A DNA stretch of 64,000 nucleotides from Lycium barbarum. Taxonomy: Eukaryota > Streptophyta > Magnoliopsida > Solanales > Solanaceae. Position 1 is the first letter of the stretch; the number at the start of each line of letters is the position of its first letter. Shown here one piece after another: positions 11,540 through 23,021 of the stretch. The position numbers and the translations under genes are program-made. The stretch covers positions 90,174,321-90,238,320 of the forward strand of contig NC_083341.1 in NCBI RefSeq assembly GCF_019175385.1, read 5' to 3'. The notes beneath the pieces were generated by a model. It did not search any database. It had not been told where the DNA came from and saw nothing but the letters and a program-made list of their open reading frames with translations.

Positions 11540-11596
11540 CTGCGGGCATGAACGCAGCCCCACGAAGAAAGGGGGTCAGTACGTAATATGTACTGA
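11540..11596 (-). other. Covarying three-hairpin module, LTR B
   Basis: CTGCG/CGCAG, CCCC/GGGG and CAGTAC/GTACTG inverted repeats in the same order and spacing as in LTR A; the loop of the last differs (gtaatat). Confidence 0.65.
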
Positions 11597-11782
11597 GCAT
11601 GTAAAGCATGAAATATAGTACATAAAATCATACTGAGACAAGGAGTGTAGGATCTAATGCAACAAACAGAAATCCATAAAACTTACCTTTGAACATAATT
11701 CATATTTATGAATCTCATACCAATATCATTATAGAGTTTAGTAGTCAAAGCTGAATAATCATTCTGTACATAACATATATAA

Positions 11783-12043
11783 CGTGTCCCGGCCCTCTAG
11801 TGAGGGGCTCGGTAATTAGAATCATAGCATTATAAACATGTGCATATACGTGTCGCGGCCCTCTAGTGAGGGACTCGGTGAAATAATGATCTTATGCCAT
11901 CCTGGCCGCCATCCCCGTACAATCATGTCATCATATCATCATATATACATATATGTAACGTGTCCCGGCCCTCTAGTGAGGGACTCGGTGAATAATATAG
12001 TAAATATGCGCACGAAAACGTGTCCTGGCCCGGGACTTAGTGA
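11783..12043 (-). repeat. Hairpin-unit array in LTR B
   Basis: Four units with CCCTC-TAGT-GAGGG (the last decayed), as in LTR A but with a much shorter TA microsatellite before the third unit. Confidence 0.85.
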
Positions 12044-13874
12044 AGGATGTAACGGTAAGCACGAGTAGAATAATAAGCAACCACATACATACAAATCATC
12101 TTTGGAGACTCAATAGATAAGTAACTAATCAGCTTTCAAGTGTCAGGATAATAACCATATTCAGTTCTTTCTAAATCTTATTACAAACCATAGCAAGGAA
12201 CGTTTCAGGATTCATATACTTGTATCAATCTAACATGATATGGCTTTTGAAAGTCAAATATGACTCTAATTATGCAATTCTTTAAGAGTAGGAATTTCCA
12301 TACATCATTTGTTAGTCAATGATATAGTAGGCTCGTGACAATAACATTAAGGAATGAATAGAATCATAAGTCATGCTTGGAACTAGAGAGTAGAGTTTAC
12401 CCCAAGGCTCATATCATTTCTTACTTACGTCTAGGACATGCCAAAAGAAAGAACGGACAGCTTTACATACCTTTAGCGTTTAGTCGTATTATAACTTGTA
12501 CTTGCTACCCAATGGTACTTATACTATATCAAGATATCAAGAGCTACGATTATTCTACGAGGGAATTCAATATGTATTTTAACGTTAACAATCCCTTTCT
12601 AACATTTAGACGACGTTTCGTTCGTATTCAAACCAACTAGTACTACAAACTAATATTGCTAATCATACTTTCAAGTATCAATCCGAACTTGGTTAAACAT
12701 GACTTAAGGGAACTTTGGATAGTCCGTACATCAATCAAAACAGTCCCCTATTCACGGCCAAACAGCACGCACAACATTACCATTTTCAATTCGCAGTTTT
12801 CCAACTTCAACTACAACGACAACAACACGTTTACAACATTACTTATACGATTATTGGAACTGTTTTAGCATCATATTTATTCTTACAACAACCCACAAAC
12901 CATTTCAATTTCAACTTGAATCATTATGCTTCACTTTCACTATACGTTCATAACAACAATCAACATTCAAAACACACTAATCCACTCCTATCATTAAAAC
13001 AGTCCACGGTTTGGGACTGTTTTCCTACTTCAACATAATTCATTACTTTTACACCCCAATTCATCTTTCCATAATGCATACAATACACCACAATTTCCAT
13101 AACAACAACAATTAAAACTTGACACAAAATAGTCCATAACTTCTCCTAAAGCAGTCCCCTACACGGCTTCAACACAACTACAACAACTTCATGATTTTCA
13201 TCCATTTTTTCATACTACAACACATTCAATTCATTCCCAATACATGTACAAGAAGATTAAACATCATTTCACCTAGGTCTATAGCACACGGCCTACTTCA
13301 ACTTCAAGAAAAACAGTCCAATACCAACATGCACAATCATAAACATTCAATTCACCATAAAACACCTGAGAAGGGATCAATTCTTACCTTGTAACTAAAC
13401 CTTTCAATCGGCTAGCCCTTCACTTTCACTTCTTGAATTTTAACACATGTTCTTGCTATTCCAATGAATGCTACACGTTAATACACACCTTCAAGGGAGT
13501 TGAATTGCTTAAGAAACTGATTTTTGGATCAATTTGGAGAAGGTTATTCTCGGCCAGCTTGTAGCCGAGAGCCTCTCTCTATCTCTTAATTTTTTGGTCA
13601 ATGATCATTGACCACTTCCATCCTCTTACACGGCCACTATGGCTTATTTTATGGACTGATTTGGTTTTTTAATCCCACTTAATAATCTAATAATGGTTAA
13701 TTTAATCCCAATTTTCCATTAATGCTTCTATACCAAACGAAATTGATAGGTAACTTGTGACTTGAAACGAAACCGGAAGTTAAAGTCTCTACTTCGTATC
13801 TTAAAATAGTCTTGTCTTTATCTTGTCGCGTTTAGTTTAAAACATCCAAATGTATGAAAATATGGGATATAACA

Positions 13875-13910
13875 TCCTCCCCCCCTTTAGAACATTCATC
13901 CTCGAATGTC
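13875..13910 (-). promoter_or_regulatory. Polypurine tract and palindrome, Tekay internal 2
   Basis: Minus-strand G-rich PPT abuts LTR B; AACATTCATCCTCGAATGTC lies at 13891-13910. Confidence 0.8.
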
Positions 13911-13996
13911 AATGTTTATCCCGTCGGGTTCTATAAGAGTCTTGGGAAGGGTTTTCCTTATCGCTAACGTATAGATTGAGCAGACAATTAACACAA

Positions 13997-14452
13997 TCAA
14001 GCAAGGGGGTTTAGATTACCTGTAGGAGTGGAAAACAAGTGAGGATATTTCTTTTTCATCTCCTCTTCAGCCTCCCAAGTCATCTCCTCCCTATTATTGT
14101 TCCGCCACAACACTTTAACTGACGCCACATCTTTTGTTCGCAACCTTCTAATTTGTCGATCATGTATGGCTGCAGGCTGCTCTTCGTATGATAGCTCCTC
14201 TGTTACCTGGATATCATCCGCAGGAAACACCCTGGAAGGATCGCCTATATACTTCCGAAGCATTGACACATGGAAGACTGGATGTACTGCCTCTAAATCC
14301 GCTGGTAGATCTAACTCGTAGACAACTTGGCCTACCTTACGGATAACCTGATAAGGTCCAATGTATCTCGGGCTCAACTTCCCTTTCTTGCTGAATCTCA
14401 TAACACCCTTCATGGGTGACACCTTCAAGAACACCCAATCGCCAACCTGAAA
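13997..14452 (-). pseudogene. Integrase C-terminus and chromodomain, Tekay internal 2
   Basis: 145 codons are open from the Met at 14434: FLKVSPMKGVMRFSKKGKL, the ELDLPADLEAVHPVFHVSML block and the terminal chromodomain-like region (KVLWRNNNREEMTWEAEEEM, KKKYPHLF). Longer and cleaner than in internal 1. It is cut from the integrase by TAA at 14453-14455, the same position and codon as in internal 1 (6392-6394). Likely role in the intact family: chromatin targeting of integration. Confidence 0.87.
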
Positions 14453-14455
14453 TTA

Positions 14456-15202
14456 CAAGTGTCGACGTCGATTATCTGCATATGACTTCTGCCGACTCTG
14501 GGCTGCCAGTAACCTCTCCTGAATAAGCTTCACCTTATCGACAGCCTGCTGAACCATATCTGGTCCTATCAACTTAGTCTCACCAACGTCAAACCAGCCT
14601 ATGGGTGATCTGCACTTTCTGCCATATAAAGCCTCGTACGGTGCCATCTGGATACTGCAATGGTAACTGTTATTATAAGCAAACTCAATAAGCGGCAAGT
14701 GATCATCCCAGCTACCTCTAAAATCAATAACACAGGCCCGTAACATGTCTTGTAATGTCTGTATGGTTCGCTCGGCCTGTCTGTCAGTCTGAGGATGAAA
14801 CGCTGTGCTGAGACTCACCTGTGTCCACAATCCCTCGTGGAAGGATCTCCAGAAATTAGCTGTAAACTGGGCCCCCTCTATCTGAGATAATAGCAGTGGG
14901 AACCCCATGAAGTCTCACTATCTCCTTAAGATACAATCTGGCATAATCCTCAGCTGAATACGTAGTCCTGACTGTAAGAAAGTGGCTGATTTTGTCAATC
15001 TATCAACAATAACCCAAACAGAGTCATATTTCCGTGGAGTGCGAGGTAGACCTGTGACGAAATCCATATTAATTACCTCCCATTTCCAGGTCAAAATCTC
15101 CATCTCCTGCAGTAGTCCTCCAGGCTTCTGGTGCTCTATCTTGACCAGTTGGCAATTCGGACACCGGGCCACGAATTCTACTATGTCCTTTTTCATACCA
15201 TA
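14456..15202 (-). pseudogene. Integrase core domain, Tekay internal 2, frameshifted
   Basis: DDE integrase. The first Asp is present in INMDFVTGLP and the Glu in DRQAERT; the second lies in a locally shifted frame (ISDR). A 1-bp deletion near 14985 and a 1-bp insertion near 14873 relative to internal 1 put about 110 bp out of frame, so two open pieces remain (15196-14918 and 14908-14456). It is flanked by the TAG at 15203-15205 and the TAA at 14453-14455 shared with internal 1. Non-functional as it stands. Confidence 0.87.
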
Positions 15203-15505
15203 CTACCAATACAAACACCTAAGGTCATGATACATTTTTGTTGACCCTGGATGAACAAAATAACGGGCATAGTATGCCTCCCCCATAACCTGTTGTCGTA
15301 ATCCTGCAACCTCAGGTACACATAATCTGCCTCTGTATTGTAGTACCCCGTCAGATGAAATCTTGAATGGGGTCTCGTCCTTCTGAAGTGTTGTATCTTT
15401 ATAATGTACAAGGATAGGATCCTCATATTGGCGTCTCTTTACCTCTTCCACAATAGATGACTCAGCAACACCTCGCACAAAAATGCTACCATTATCAGAA
15501 TCAGT
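15203..15505 (-). pseudogene. Integrase HHCC zinc-binding region, Tekay internal 2
   Basis: Contains YRGRLCVPEV and VHPGSTKMYHDL. The first His of the usual ARYSVHPG region is kept. Bounded by TAG at 15506-15508 and TAG at 15203-15205, identical in position to those in internal 1. Confidence 0.87.
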
Positions 15506-18500
15506 CTAACGAACTCCCAGACTAGCTAACTGACAAACCTCATGGACTATCTCTTTCCGCCCTGGGGGTACAGCTGCCAAACTAACCATAGATTTACAGC
15601 TGAGTGCGTCTGCTACCACATTGGCCTTTCCTGGGTGATATAGAATATCAACATCATAATCTTTTAGCAACTCTAGCCATCTCCTTTGCCGTAAGTTCTG
15701 CTCCTTCTGCTTAAAGATATACTGGAGACTCTTATGATCTGTATAAATATCAACATGTATGCCATATAGATAATGTCTCCATATCTTCAAAGCATGAATC
15801 ACCGCTGCCAACTCCAGATCATGGGTAGGATAATTTCTTTCGTGCTTCCTGAGTTGCCGGGAGTCATAGGCTATAACTCTGTCATGCTGCATTAATACAC
15901 AACCTAGCCCAACACCTGACGCGTCACAATAAATAACATAACCATCTGGCCCCTCAGGAAGGGTTAGAACTGGAGCTGTAGTTAATTTCTCCTTCAGCAA
16001 CTGGAAACTTCGTTCACAAGCATCAGTCCACTGGAATTTAGCTGCTTTCTGTGTTAGCCTTGTTAAAGGCGCTGAAATCGACGCAAACTTTTCCACAAAT
16101 CTCCTGTAGTACCCTGCTAGCCCTAGAAAACTACGTACCTCATTAGGTGTCGTAGGTCTCGGCCAAGTCTTGACAGCTTCAATCTTCTGTGTGTCTACTC
16201 GGATACCATCAGCTCCAATAATATACCCCAAGAACGCTACTGACGTTAACCAGAATTCACATTTAAAAAATTTAGCATGTAGCTTCTGGTGCTGGAGTAC
16301 CCCAAGTACCGTCGTCAAATGATCTGCATGTTCCCCTTCTGACCGCGAATAGACCAGAATATCATCAATAAATACAATCACAAACAGATCAAGAAATGGC
16401 TTGAATACTCGGTTCATCAGATCCATGAATACTGCTGGAGCATTAGTCAGCCTAAAAGACATTACCCAAAATTCATAGTGCCCGTATCGGGTCCTGAAGG
16501 CAGTCTTTGGAACATCCGCCTCTCTTACCCGCACCTGATGATAACCTGACCGTAGGTCTATCATCGAAAAACACCTAGCGCCCTGCAGCTGGTCAAATAA
16601 ATCATCGATCCTGGGGAGAGGATACCTGTTCTTTATTGTCACTTTATTCAGCTGCCTATAATCAATACACATCCGCAGCGACCCATCTTTCTTTCTTACA
16701 AATAACACCGGCGCTCCCCACGGTGATGTGCTAGGCCTAATGAAGCCCTTCTCTAATAAATCTTTTAGTTGCTCCTTCAATTCTTTCAATTCTGCAGGTA
16801 CTATTCTGTAAGGAGGGGTAGATATGGGCTGAGTGTCTGGCAATACGTCTATAGTGAACTCTATCTCACGCTCAGGAGGAAGACCTGGAAGTTCATCTGG
16901 GAATACATCTGGAAATTCATTAACCACTGGGACTGACTGAAGAGTCGGTACTTCTGCTTTCAAGTCATGCACACGAACCAGATGATAAATATAGCCCTTC
17001 CTAACCATTTTCCTTGCCTTGAGGTATGAAATAATCTTACCCCTCGGCGATGCTGTATTCCCCTTCCATTCTATAATTGGTTCCCCTGGGAACAGAAACC
17101 GAACTACTTTACCTCTGCAATCAACGTTAGCATAACAGGAAGCTAACCAGTCCATCCCCATAATAACATTGAACTCAGTCATATCTAGTTCTATTAAATC
17201 TGCCTTGGTGCAACGATCGCATAGGACCACCGAACAGTTTCTATACACTTGTTTTGCTATAACAAAATCCCCTGCTGCTGTAGCTACCTCGAATGGTTCT
17301 ATAAATTCAGATTTTATCCCAATTTTACTAGCAACAAGGGGGGAAATATATGATAATGTGGAGCCTGGGTCTATTAATGCATATACATCTCGGGAGAAAA
17401 TCGATAGTGTACCTGTTACCACATTTGGCGAGGCCTCTTGATCCTGTCTGCTAGCTAAAGCATATATGCGGTTCGAAGGACCGCTAGAACTGGAAACTCC
17501 GCCACGGCCTGCTGGTGTCGGAATACCTTGCCCCATAGGGCGCATAGCCACCGAAGAGGAAGAACCAGCAACTGATCCGGTAGGCTGAGCTGCGCCACCT
17601 GCACCACTCCCAAATCGACACTCCCTCATAGTATGGCCCTGACGGCCGCAAGAGAAATAAGCACCAGTAATGAAATGACATTTTCCTGGATGGCGTCTGC
17701 CATATCGAGGACACGGAGGTATAGGTGGTCTCATCTGGCCTGTATTCCTGTGCATCTGGGAACCTGAAGTCATGGAGCTTTGACCAGCTCCCGAATACCC
17801 CGTGCTATCAAACCTCCTACCAGTAAATCGTGGAGGTGCACTCCGTGCCGGCTGGGAAGAATATCTACTATACTGCTGTTGGGGCTGCCTGCCCCAAAAG
17901 TCACCAGAAAAGTACCCATCTGATCTAACTCTCTTATGCTGACCCTTATCCTGCTCTCTATCAAATCGACGCCCTCTATGTCGATCCTCAACCCCCTGTG
18001 CATATGCCTGCACTCGAGCGATGTCTATACCGGGCTGAGAAGCCATTGCCATACAGCTATCAATCAAGTAATTATCCAGCCCCATCACGTAATGATGCAC
18101 CCTATCAGCCATGTCAGCTACAATAGCGAGCGCGTACCTAGCCAGTGAATCAAATTCGAGACTATAATCTCGAACACTTCTGCCATTCTGCCTCAGGTGT
18201 AGAAATCTGTCAACTCTGGCTCGCCTCATCTCCGGAGGCATAAAGTGACCCAGGAAAGCCTCCACGAATTCGTCCCATATTGCAGACGGAGCATCCTCAC
18301 CTCTGGACAACTCCCAGGACTCATACCAATTTACCGCTACATCACGCAACCGATATGAAGACAATTCAACCGACTCAGTCTCGGAAGCTTTAGTCACCCG
18401 CAACGTACGCAGCATCTGTCGAATAAAATCCTGTGGATCCTCTACGGGCTTTGACCCATAGAACTCTGGGGGGTTACAAGTCAAGAAATCACGAACCCTC

Positions 18501-18853
18501 AAACTATTATGTCTGTCCGCATAATCACCTCCCAATCCGTGTCTGCGGGCTTGCCCCGACACTAACCTAGTCAATAACTGGACTGCGTCTCTAATAGCCC
18601 TGTCCTCTGCCCCTGGCTGGGGAGCTGGAGGCTCGGGTGCTGGAACCTCAGAAGCTAGCGGTGGAGCCGTCCCCCGATCTGCAGCTGCTGCTGCCCTAGG
18701 CTCCGCTGGTAATGGCGGGGTAGCGGAGCTCGCTGACTGGAGTCTAATCTCAGGCTCAGATTGGGCATAAGCCCTAGTAATCCTCCGGGTCTGGCTGGTC
18801 TCTCCAGCTATGGCCTTGCCCTTCTGGGCGGCTGTCGCCTTCTTTGGAGGCAT
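15506..18853 (-). CDS. gag-protease-RT-RNase H polyprotein, Tekay internal 2 (truncated before integrase)
   Basis: Longest open frame in the window: 1115 codons from MPPKK (18853), or 1119 from an upstream Met at 18865; I prefer MPPKK because it recurs in all minus-strand gags. Using the 1119 numbering: gag core about 115-300; zinc knuckle region 385-416; protease DPGST at 499-503; RT about 690-880 with IDDILVYS at 833-840; RNase H about 975-1095 with Asp981, Glu1018 and Asp1043. Damage is subtle: two Cys of the nucleocapsid are Tyr (CPRYGRRH and [10 protein letters not shown]), and IDLRSGYHQ is preceded by Met rather than Lys. It ends at a premature TAG before integrase, shared with internal 1. 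It may be read as protein, but it could not integrate alone. Confidence 0.85.
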   Translation of the reverse strand: MPPKKATAAQKGKAIAGETSQTRRITRAYAQSEPEIRLQSASSATPPLPAEPRAAAAADRGTAPPLASEVPAPEPPAPQPGAEDRAIRDAVQLLTRLVSGQARRHGLGGDYADRHNSLRVRDFLTCNPPEFYGSKPVEDPQDFIRQMLRTLRVTKASETESVELSSYRLRDVAVNWYESWELSRGEDAPSAIWDEFVEAFLGHFMPPEMRRARVDRFLHLRQNGRSVRDYSLEFDSLARYALAIVADMADRVHHYVMGLDNYLIDSCMAMASQPGIDIARVQAYAQGVEDRHRGRRFDREQDKGQHKRVRSDGYFSGDFWGRQPQQQYSRYSSQPARSAPPRFTGRRFDSTGYSGAGQSSMTSGSQMHRNTGQMRPPIPPCPRYGRRHPGKCHFITGAYFSCGRQGHTMRECRFGSGAGGAAQPTGSVAGSSSSVAMRPMGQGIPTPAGRGGVSSSSGPSNRIYALASRQDQEASPNVVTGTLSIFSRDVYALIDPGSTLSYISPLVASKIGIKSEFIEPFEVATAAGDFVIAKQVYRNCSVVLCDRCTKADLIELDMTEFNVIMGMDWLASCYANVDCRGKVVRFLFPGEPIIEWKGNTASPRGKIISYLKARKMVRKGYIYHLVRVHDLKAEVPTLQSVPVVNEFPDVFPDELPGLPPEREIEFTIDVLPDTQPISTPPYRIVPAELKELKEQLKDLLEKGFIRPSTSPWGAPVLFVRKKDGSLRMCIDYRQLNKVTIKNRYPLPRIDDLFDQLQGARCFSMIDLRSGYHQVRVREADVPKTAFRTRYGHYEFWVMSFRLTNAPAVFMDLMNRVFKPFLDLFVIVFIDDILVYSRSEGEHADHLTTVLGVLQHQKLHAKFFKCEFWLTSVAFLGYIIGADGIRVDTQKIEAVKTWPRPTTPNEVRSFLGLAGYYRRFVEKFASISAPLTRLTQKAAKFQWTDACERSFQLLKEKLTTAPVLTLPEGPDGYVIYCDASGVGLGCVLMQHDRVIAYDSRQLRKHERNYPTHDLELAAVIHALKIWRHYLYGIHVDIYTDHKSLQYIFKQKEQNLRQRRWLELLKDYDVDILYHPGKANVVADALSCKSMVSLAAVPPGRKEIVHEVCQLASLGVR

Positions 18854-19042
18854 CGCTGTAAACACAACAATCTGATAGGGAAAGATTATCTTGATAATAC
18901 AGCTCTATCGCACGATCTAGAATGAGAAGGAAAGATGACATCCTAAATGTCCTGTAGCTTCTTGTTTATAAATATGGTGCACAACACATCGATAAACAAG
19001 ACTCTACTTGACACGGTCTGTAGACACTCCGAGGATTGAACC

Positions 19043-19058
19043 GCTCTGATACCACTTT
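19043..19058 (-). promoter_or_regulatory. tRNA-Met primer-binding site, Tekay internal 2
   Basis: Sense TGGTATCAGAGC (19043-19054) with the AAAG spacer before LTR C. Confidence 0.93.
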
Positions 19059-19600
19059 TGTCACGACCCAACCCCGTAGGCCGTGACTAGTGCCCGAGTT
19101 GGACACTCATATCCCCTGTTAACTATAATCTTTTATAACCAGCATATTATGAACTTATTTGTATAAAAGGCAGGACGTTATTTTAAACCTGTTACAATTC
19201 TATATGTCGTAGGCACCTGTCTCCTGAGGAGTTATGATCTTCAACAACAACATATATATATCTACGCAAGCCGACAAGGCTGCCACTACACGCAACATCC
19301 CAAACATATATATATATGCAAGCCGACAAGGCTGCCATTACGAATGGGTACGCCCCAAACATAAGTCGTATTCATACAACGCAACAACAACTATATACAG
19401 ACCCACAAAAATGTCCACAGACCTCTAAGAGTAATGACAGTATCATATGACGGGACAGGGCCCCGCCGTACCCCGAACAAACACATATATATACAATAAA
19501 AGGGATTTATACCACAAGTTAGGCTCCGGAACAAAGGAGCAATCCCAAGTAGCTGAATAGATATCCTAGGCTGGCGGATCTCCGAAACGAACGTCTGCAC

Positions 19601-19657
19601 CTGCGGGCATGAACGCAGCCCCACGAAGAAAGGGGGTCTGTACGGAATATGTACTGA
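19601..19657 (-). other. Covarying three-hairpin module, LTR C
   Basis: Same order as in LTRs A and B. One arm reads CTGTAC instead of CAGTAC, breaking a single pair of the CAGTAC/GTACTG stem; the other two stems are intact. Confidence 0.6.
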
Positions 19658-19843
19658 GCATGTAAAACATGAAATATAGTACATAAAATCATACTGAGAC
19701 AAGGAGTGTAGGATCTAATGCAACAAACAGAAATCCATAAAACTTACCTTTGAACATAATTCATATTTATGAATCTCATACCAATATCATTATAGAGTTT
19801 AGTAGTTAAAGCTGAATAATAATTCTGTACATAACATATATAA

Positions 19844-20124
19844 CGTGTCCCGGCCCTCTAGTGAGGGGCTCGGTAATTAGAATCATAGCATTATAAACAT
19901 GTGCATATACGTGTCCCGGCCCTCTAGTGAGGGACTCGGTGAAATAATTATCATATGCCATCCTGGCCGCCATCCCCGTACCATCATGTCATCATATCAT
20001 CATGCCATTATATCATCATATATATATATATATATGTAACGTGTCCTGGCCCTCTAGTGAGGGACTCAGTGAATAATATAGTAAATATGCGCAGGAAAAC
20101 GTGTCCGAGCCCGGGACTCAGTGA
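19844..20124 (-). repeat. Hairpin-unit array in LTR C
   Basis: Four units as in LTR A, with a TA microsatellite before the third unit. Confidence 0.85.
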
Positions 20125-21733
20125 AGGATGTAACGGGAAGCACGAGCAGAATAATAAGCAACCACATACATACAAATCATCTTTGGAGACTCAATAGATA
20201 AGTAACTAATCAGCTTTCAAGTGTCAGATTAATAACCATATTCAGTTCTTTCTAAATCTTATTACAAACCATAGCAAGGAACGTTTCAGGATTCATATAC
20301 TTGTATCAATCTAACATGATATGGCTTTTGAAAGTCAAATGACTCTAATTATGCAATTCTTTAAGAGTAGGAATTTCCATACATCATTTGTTAGTCAATG
20401 ATATAGTAGGCTCGTGACAATAACATTAAGGAATGAATAGAATCATAAGTCATGCTTGGAACTAGAGAGTAGAGTTTACCCCAAGGCTCATATCATTTCT
20501 TACTTACGTCTAGGACATGCCAAAAGAAAGAAGGGACAGCTTTACATACCTTTAGCGTTTAGTCGTATTATAACTTGTACTTGCTGCCCAATGGTACTTA
20601 TCCTATATCAAGATATCAAGAGCTACGATTAGTCTACGAGGGAATTCAATATGTATTTTAACGTTAACAATCCCTTTCTAACATTTAGATGACGTTTCGT
20701 TCGTATTCAAACCAACTAGTACTACAAACTAATATTGCTAATCATACTTTCAAGTATCAATCCGAACTTGGTTAAACATGACTTAAGGGAACTTTGGACA
20801 GTCCGTACATCATTCAAAACAGTCCCCTATTCACGGCCAAACAGCACGCACAACATTACCATTTTCAATTCGCAGTTTTCCAACTTCAACTACAACGACA
20901 ACAACACGTTTACAACATTACTTATACGATTATTGGAACTGTTTTAGCATCATATTTATTCTTACAACAGCCCACAAACCATTTCAATTTCAACTTGAAT
21001 CATTATACTTCACTTTCACTATACGTTCATAACAACAATCAACATTCAAAACGTACTAATCCACTCCTATCATTAAAACAGTCCACGGTTTGGGACTGTT
21101 TTCCTACTTCAACATAATTCATTTCTTTTACACCCTAATTCATCTTTCCATAATGCATACAATACACCACAATGTCCATAACAACAACAATTAAAACTTG
21201 ACACAAAACAATCCATAACTTCTCCTAAAGCAGTCCCCTACACGGCTTCAACACAACTACAACAACTTCATGATTTTCATCCATTTATCCATACTACAAC
21301 ACATTCAATTCATTCCCAATACATGTACAAGAAGATTAAGCATCATTTCACCTAGGTCTATAGCACACGGCCCACTTCAACTTCAAGAAAAATAGTCCAA
21401 TACCAACATGCACAATCATAAACATTCAATTCACCATAAAACACATGAGAAGGGATCAATTCTTACCTTGTAACTAAACCCTTCAATTAGCTAGCCCTTC
21501 ACTTTCACTTCTTGAATTTTAACACTTGTTCTTGCTATTCCAATGAATGCTACACGTTAATACACACCTTCAAGGGAGTTGAATTGCTTAAGAAACTGAT
21601 TTTTGGATCAATTTGGAGAAGGTTATTCTCAGTCAGCTTGTAGCCGAGAGCCTCTCTCTCTATCTCTTAATTTTTTATTGCTTTGTAAATGTGGAAATGA
21701 GCTAGTTAGTGATGAATGAATCAGAATTTGTGT

Positions 21734-21742
21734 TATATATAT
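21734..21742 (-). promoter_or_regulatory. TATA box of LTR C
   Basis: Sense GCATATATATAAC, as in LTR A. It would drive transcription leftwards into internal 2. Confidence 0.6.
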
Positions 21743-22060
21743 GCATTACATGATTTGGAAATGTGTCCCACTCAAATTTTGGGTCAATGATCATTGACCA
21801 CTTCCATCCTCTTACACGGCCACTATGGCTTATTTTATGGACTGATTTGGTTTTTTAATCCCACTTAATAATCTAATCATGGTTAATTTAATACCAATTT
21901 TCCATTAATGCTTCTATACCAAACGAAATTTATAGGTAACTTGTGACTTGAAACGAAACCGGAAGTTAAAGTCTCTACTTCGTATCTTAAAATAGTCTTG
22001 TCTTTAACTTGTCGCGTTTAGTTTAAAACGTCCCAATGTATGAAAATATGGGATATAACA

Positions 22061-22065
22061 TCATA
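22061..22065. repeat. Right target-site duplication TCATA of the Tekay double element
   Basis: Identical to 2789-2793. Confidence 0.92.
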
Positions 22066-22202
22066 GAAGAAAGATGGTCATTTTTTCTAAATGCCCTGTA
22101 GCCTCTTGTTTATTGATGTGGCGCGCTACACACCATAAACAAGACTCTACTAGACACGGCTCGTAGACACTTCCTAGAACTGAACTGCTCTGATACCACT
22201 TT
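22066..22202 (-). promoter_or_regulatory. Leader and primer-binding site of the outer element
   Basis: Continuation of the outer element after the nested insertion. The leader resembles those of the other elements here (shared ACAAGACTCTACTAGACACGG-type segment). The PBS TGGTATCAGAGC is at 22187-22198, followed by the AAAG spacer and the LTR at 22203. Confidence 0.9.
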
Positions 22203-22615
22203 TGTCACGACCCAGCTAGGGGCCGCGACGGGTACCCAGGGCTAACCACCGAGCACCGCTCGTTCTATTACACATCTTACTCATTTAATGCCTTTTGATC
22301 AATTTATATTCAAATCATAAGGAAATCATCTTTCATTTGAAAAGCATAAGTACTTTTATATGCATAAACCTTTCGGCCATCAAAACAATTCATATACATA
22401 GTAGCAATCTCGTTAGACCATCTAACCCACATTGCGTATCTATGAACCTCTACTGGAGTGCTAGACATAATGACGGGACAAGACCCCGTCGTGCCCAAAA
22501 TACATATACATATATATAGACAAAAGTATAAACCCGATTAGCACCTCCGGAATAATGGAGTGCTCCTGAAAATCTGCTAGTAGCTCCTATAGGTCAGCGC
22601 CGTCCCCCTGTCTAC

Positions 22616-22672
22616 CTGTGGGCATGAACACAGCGTCCAAAGAAAATGGACGTCGGTACGAATATTGTACTG
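22616..22672 (-). other. Covarying three-hairpin module, outer 5' LTR
   Basis: Arms CTGTG/CACAG (22616-22633), CGTCC/GGACG (22634-22652) and CGGTAC/GTACTG (22654-22672, one mismatched pair). The first two stems differ in sequence from the Tekay LTR stems but pair perfectly. Confidence 0.65.
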
Positions 22673-22885
22673 AGTATGTAAGGCATGAATGAAATAAACA
22701 TGATAGAGAATCATAACACATGAGGTGAAGGCAAAACCTGCGCGACCTTTAAGGATGAATGCATTTCATACATATATCACATATACATAATCGTCGTACG
22801 TAAATCATCACAGCGTATACATAATCATGTCATATAAGTCATCATCGTAATACCGTATCTGCTCGTACACATAAAACATTATCCA

Positions 22886-23021
22886 TATTCGGCCATGTAG
22901 GGCTCGACAACATTCGTATTCGGCCACGTAGTGGCTCGACAGTATCCTTATTCGGTTACGTGGCTCGAAAGTATCACATACACAATATCCGTATTCGGCC
23001 ACGTAGTGGCTCGACAGTATC
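22886..23021 (-). repeat. TATTCGGCCACGTAGTGGC unit array in outer LTR
   Basis: Four copies starting at 22886, 22917, 22949 and 22992. The best copies contain the hairpin GCCAC-GTA-GTGGC followed by TCGACAGTAT. It occupies the same place relative to the hairpin module as the GGCCCTC array in the Tekay LTRs, but is a different sequence. Confidence 0.85.

Larger units (their letters stand above)
10995..13874 (-). repeat. LTR B (shared middle LTR) of the Tekay double element
   Basis: 2880 bp, same ends as LTRs A and C. It acts as 3' LTR for internal 2 and 5' LTR for internal 1. About 110 bp are missing at 13591-13597 relative to A and C, between short T-rich repeats; the missing segment contains the TATA box. 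Confidence 0.92.
2794..22060 (-). mobile_element. Tekay/Del chromovirus, double: LTR-IN-LTR-IN-LTR
   Basis: Three similar LTRs (2794-5813, 10995-13874, 19059-22060) separate two internal regions of about 5.18 kb, all in minus orientation, within a single 5-bp TSD (TCATA). Each internal region has its own tRNA-Met PBS and PPT. Domain order gag-PR-RT-RNaseH-IN plus a C-terminal chromodomain places it among chromoviruses; the protease DPGST and the final chromodomain-like block resemble Tekay/Del. Both coding regions are defective. The structure is what unequal LTR-LTR recombination between sister or homologous copies would give. It interrupts the leader of the outer element between PBS and gag. 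Confidence 0.92.
19059..22060 (-). repeat. LTR C (5' LTR) of the Tekay double element
   Basis: 3002 bp; ends match LTRs A and B. Followed directly by TSD TCATA. It keeps the TATA box, so of the two 5'-type LTRs (B and C) only this one has a visible core promoter. Confidence 0.92.
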
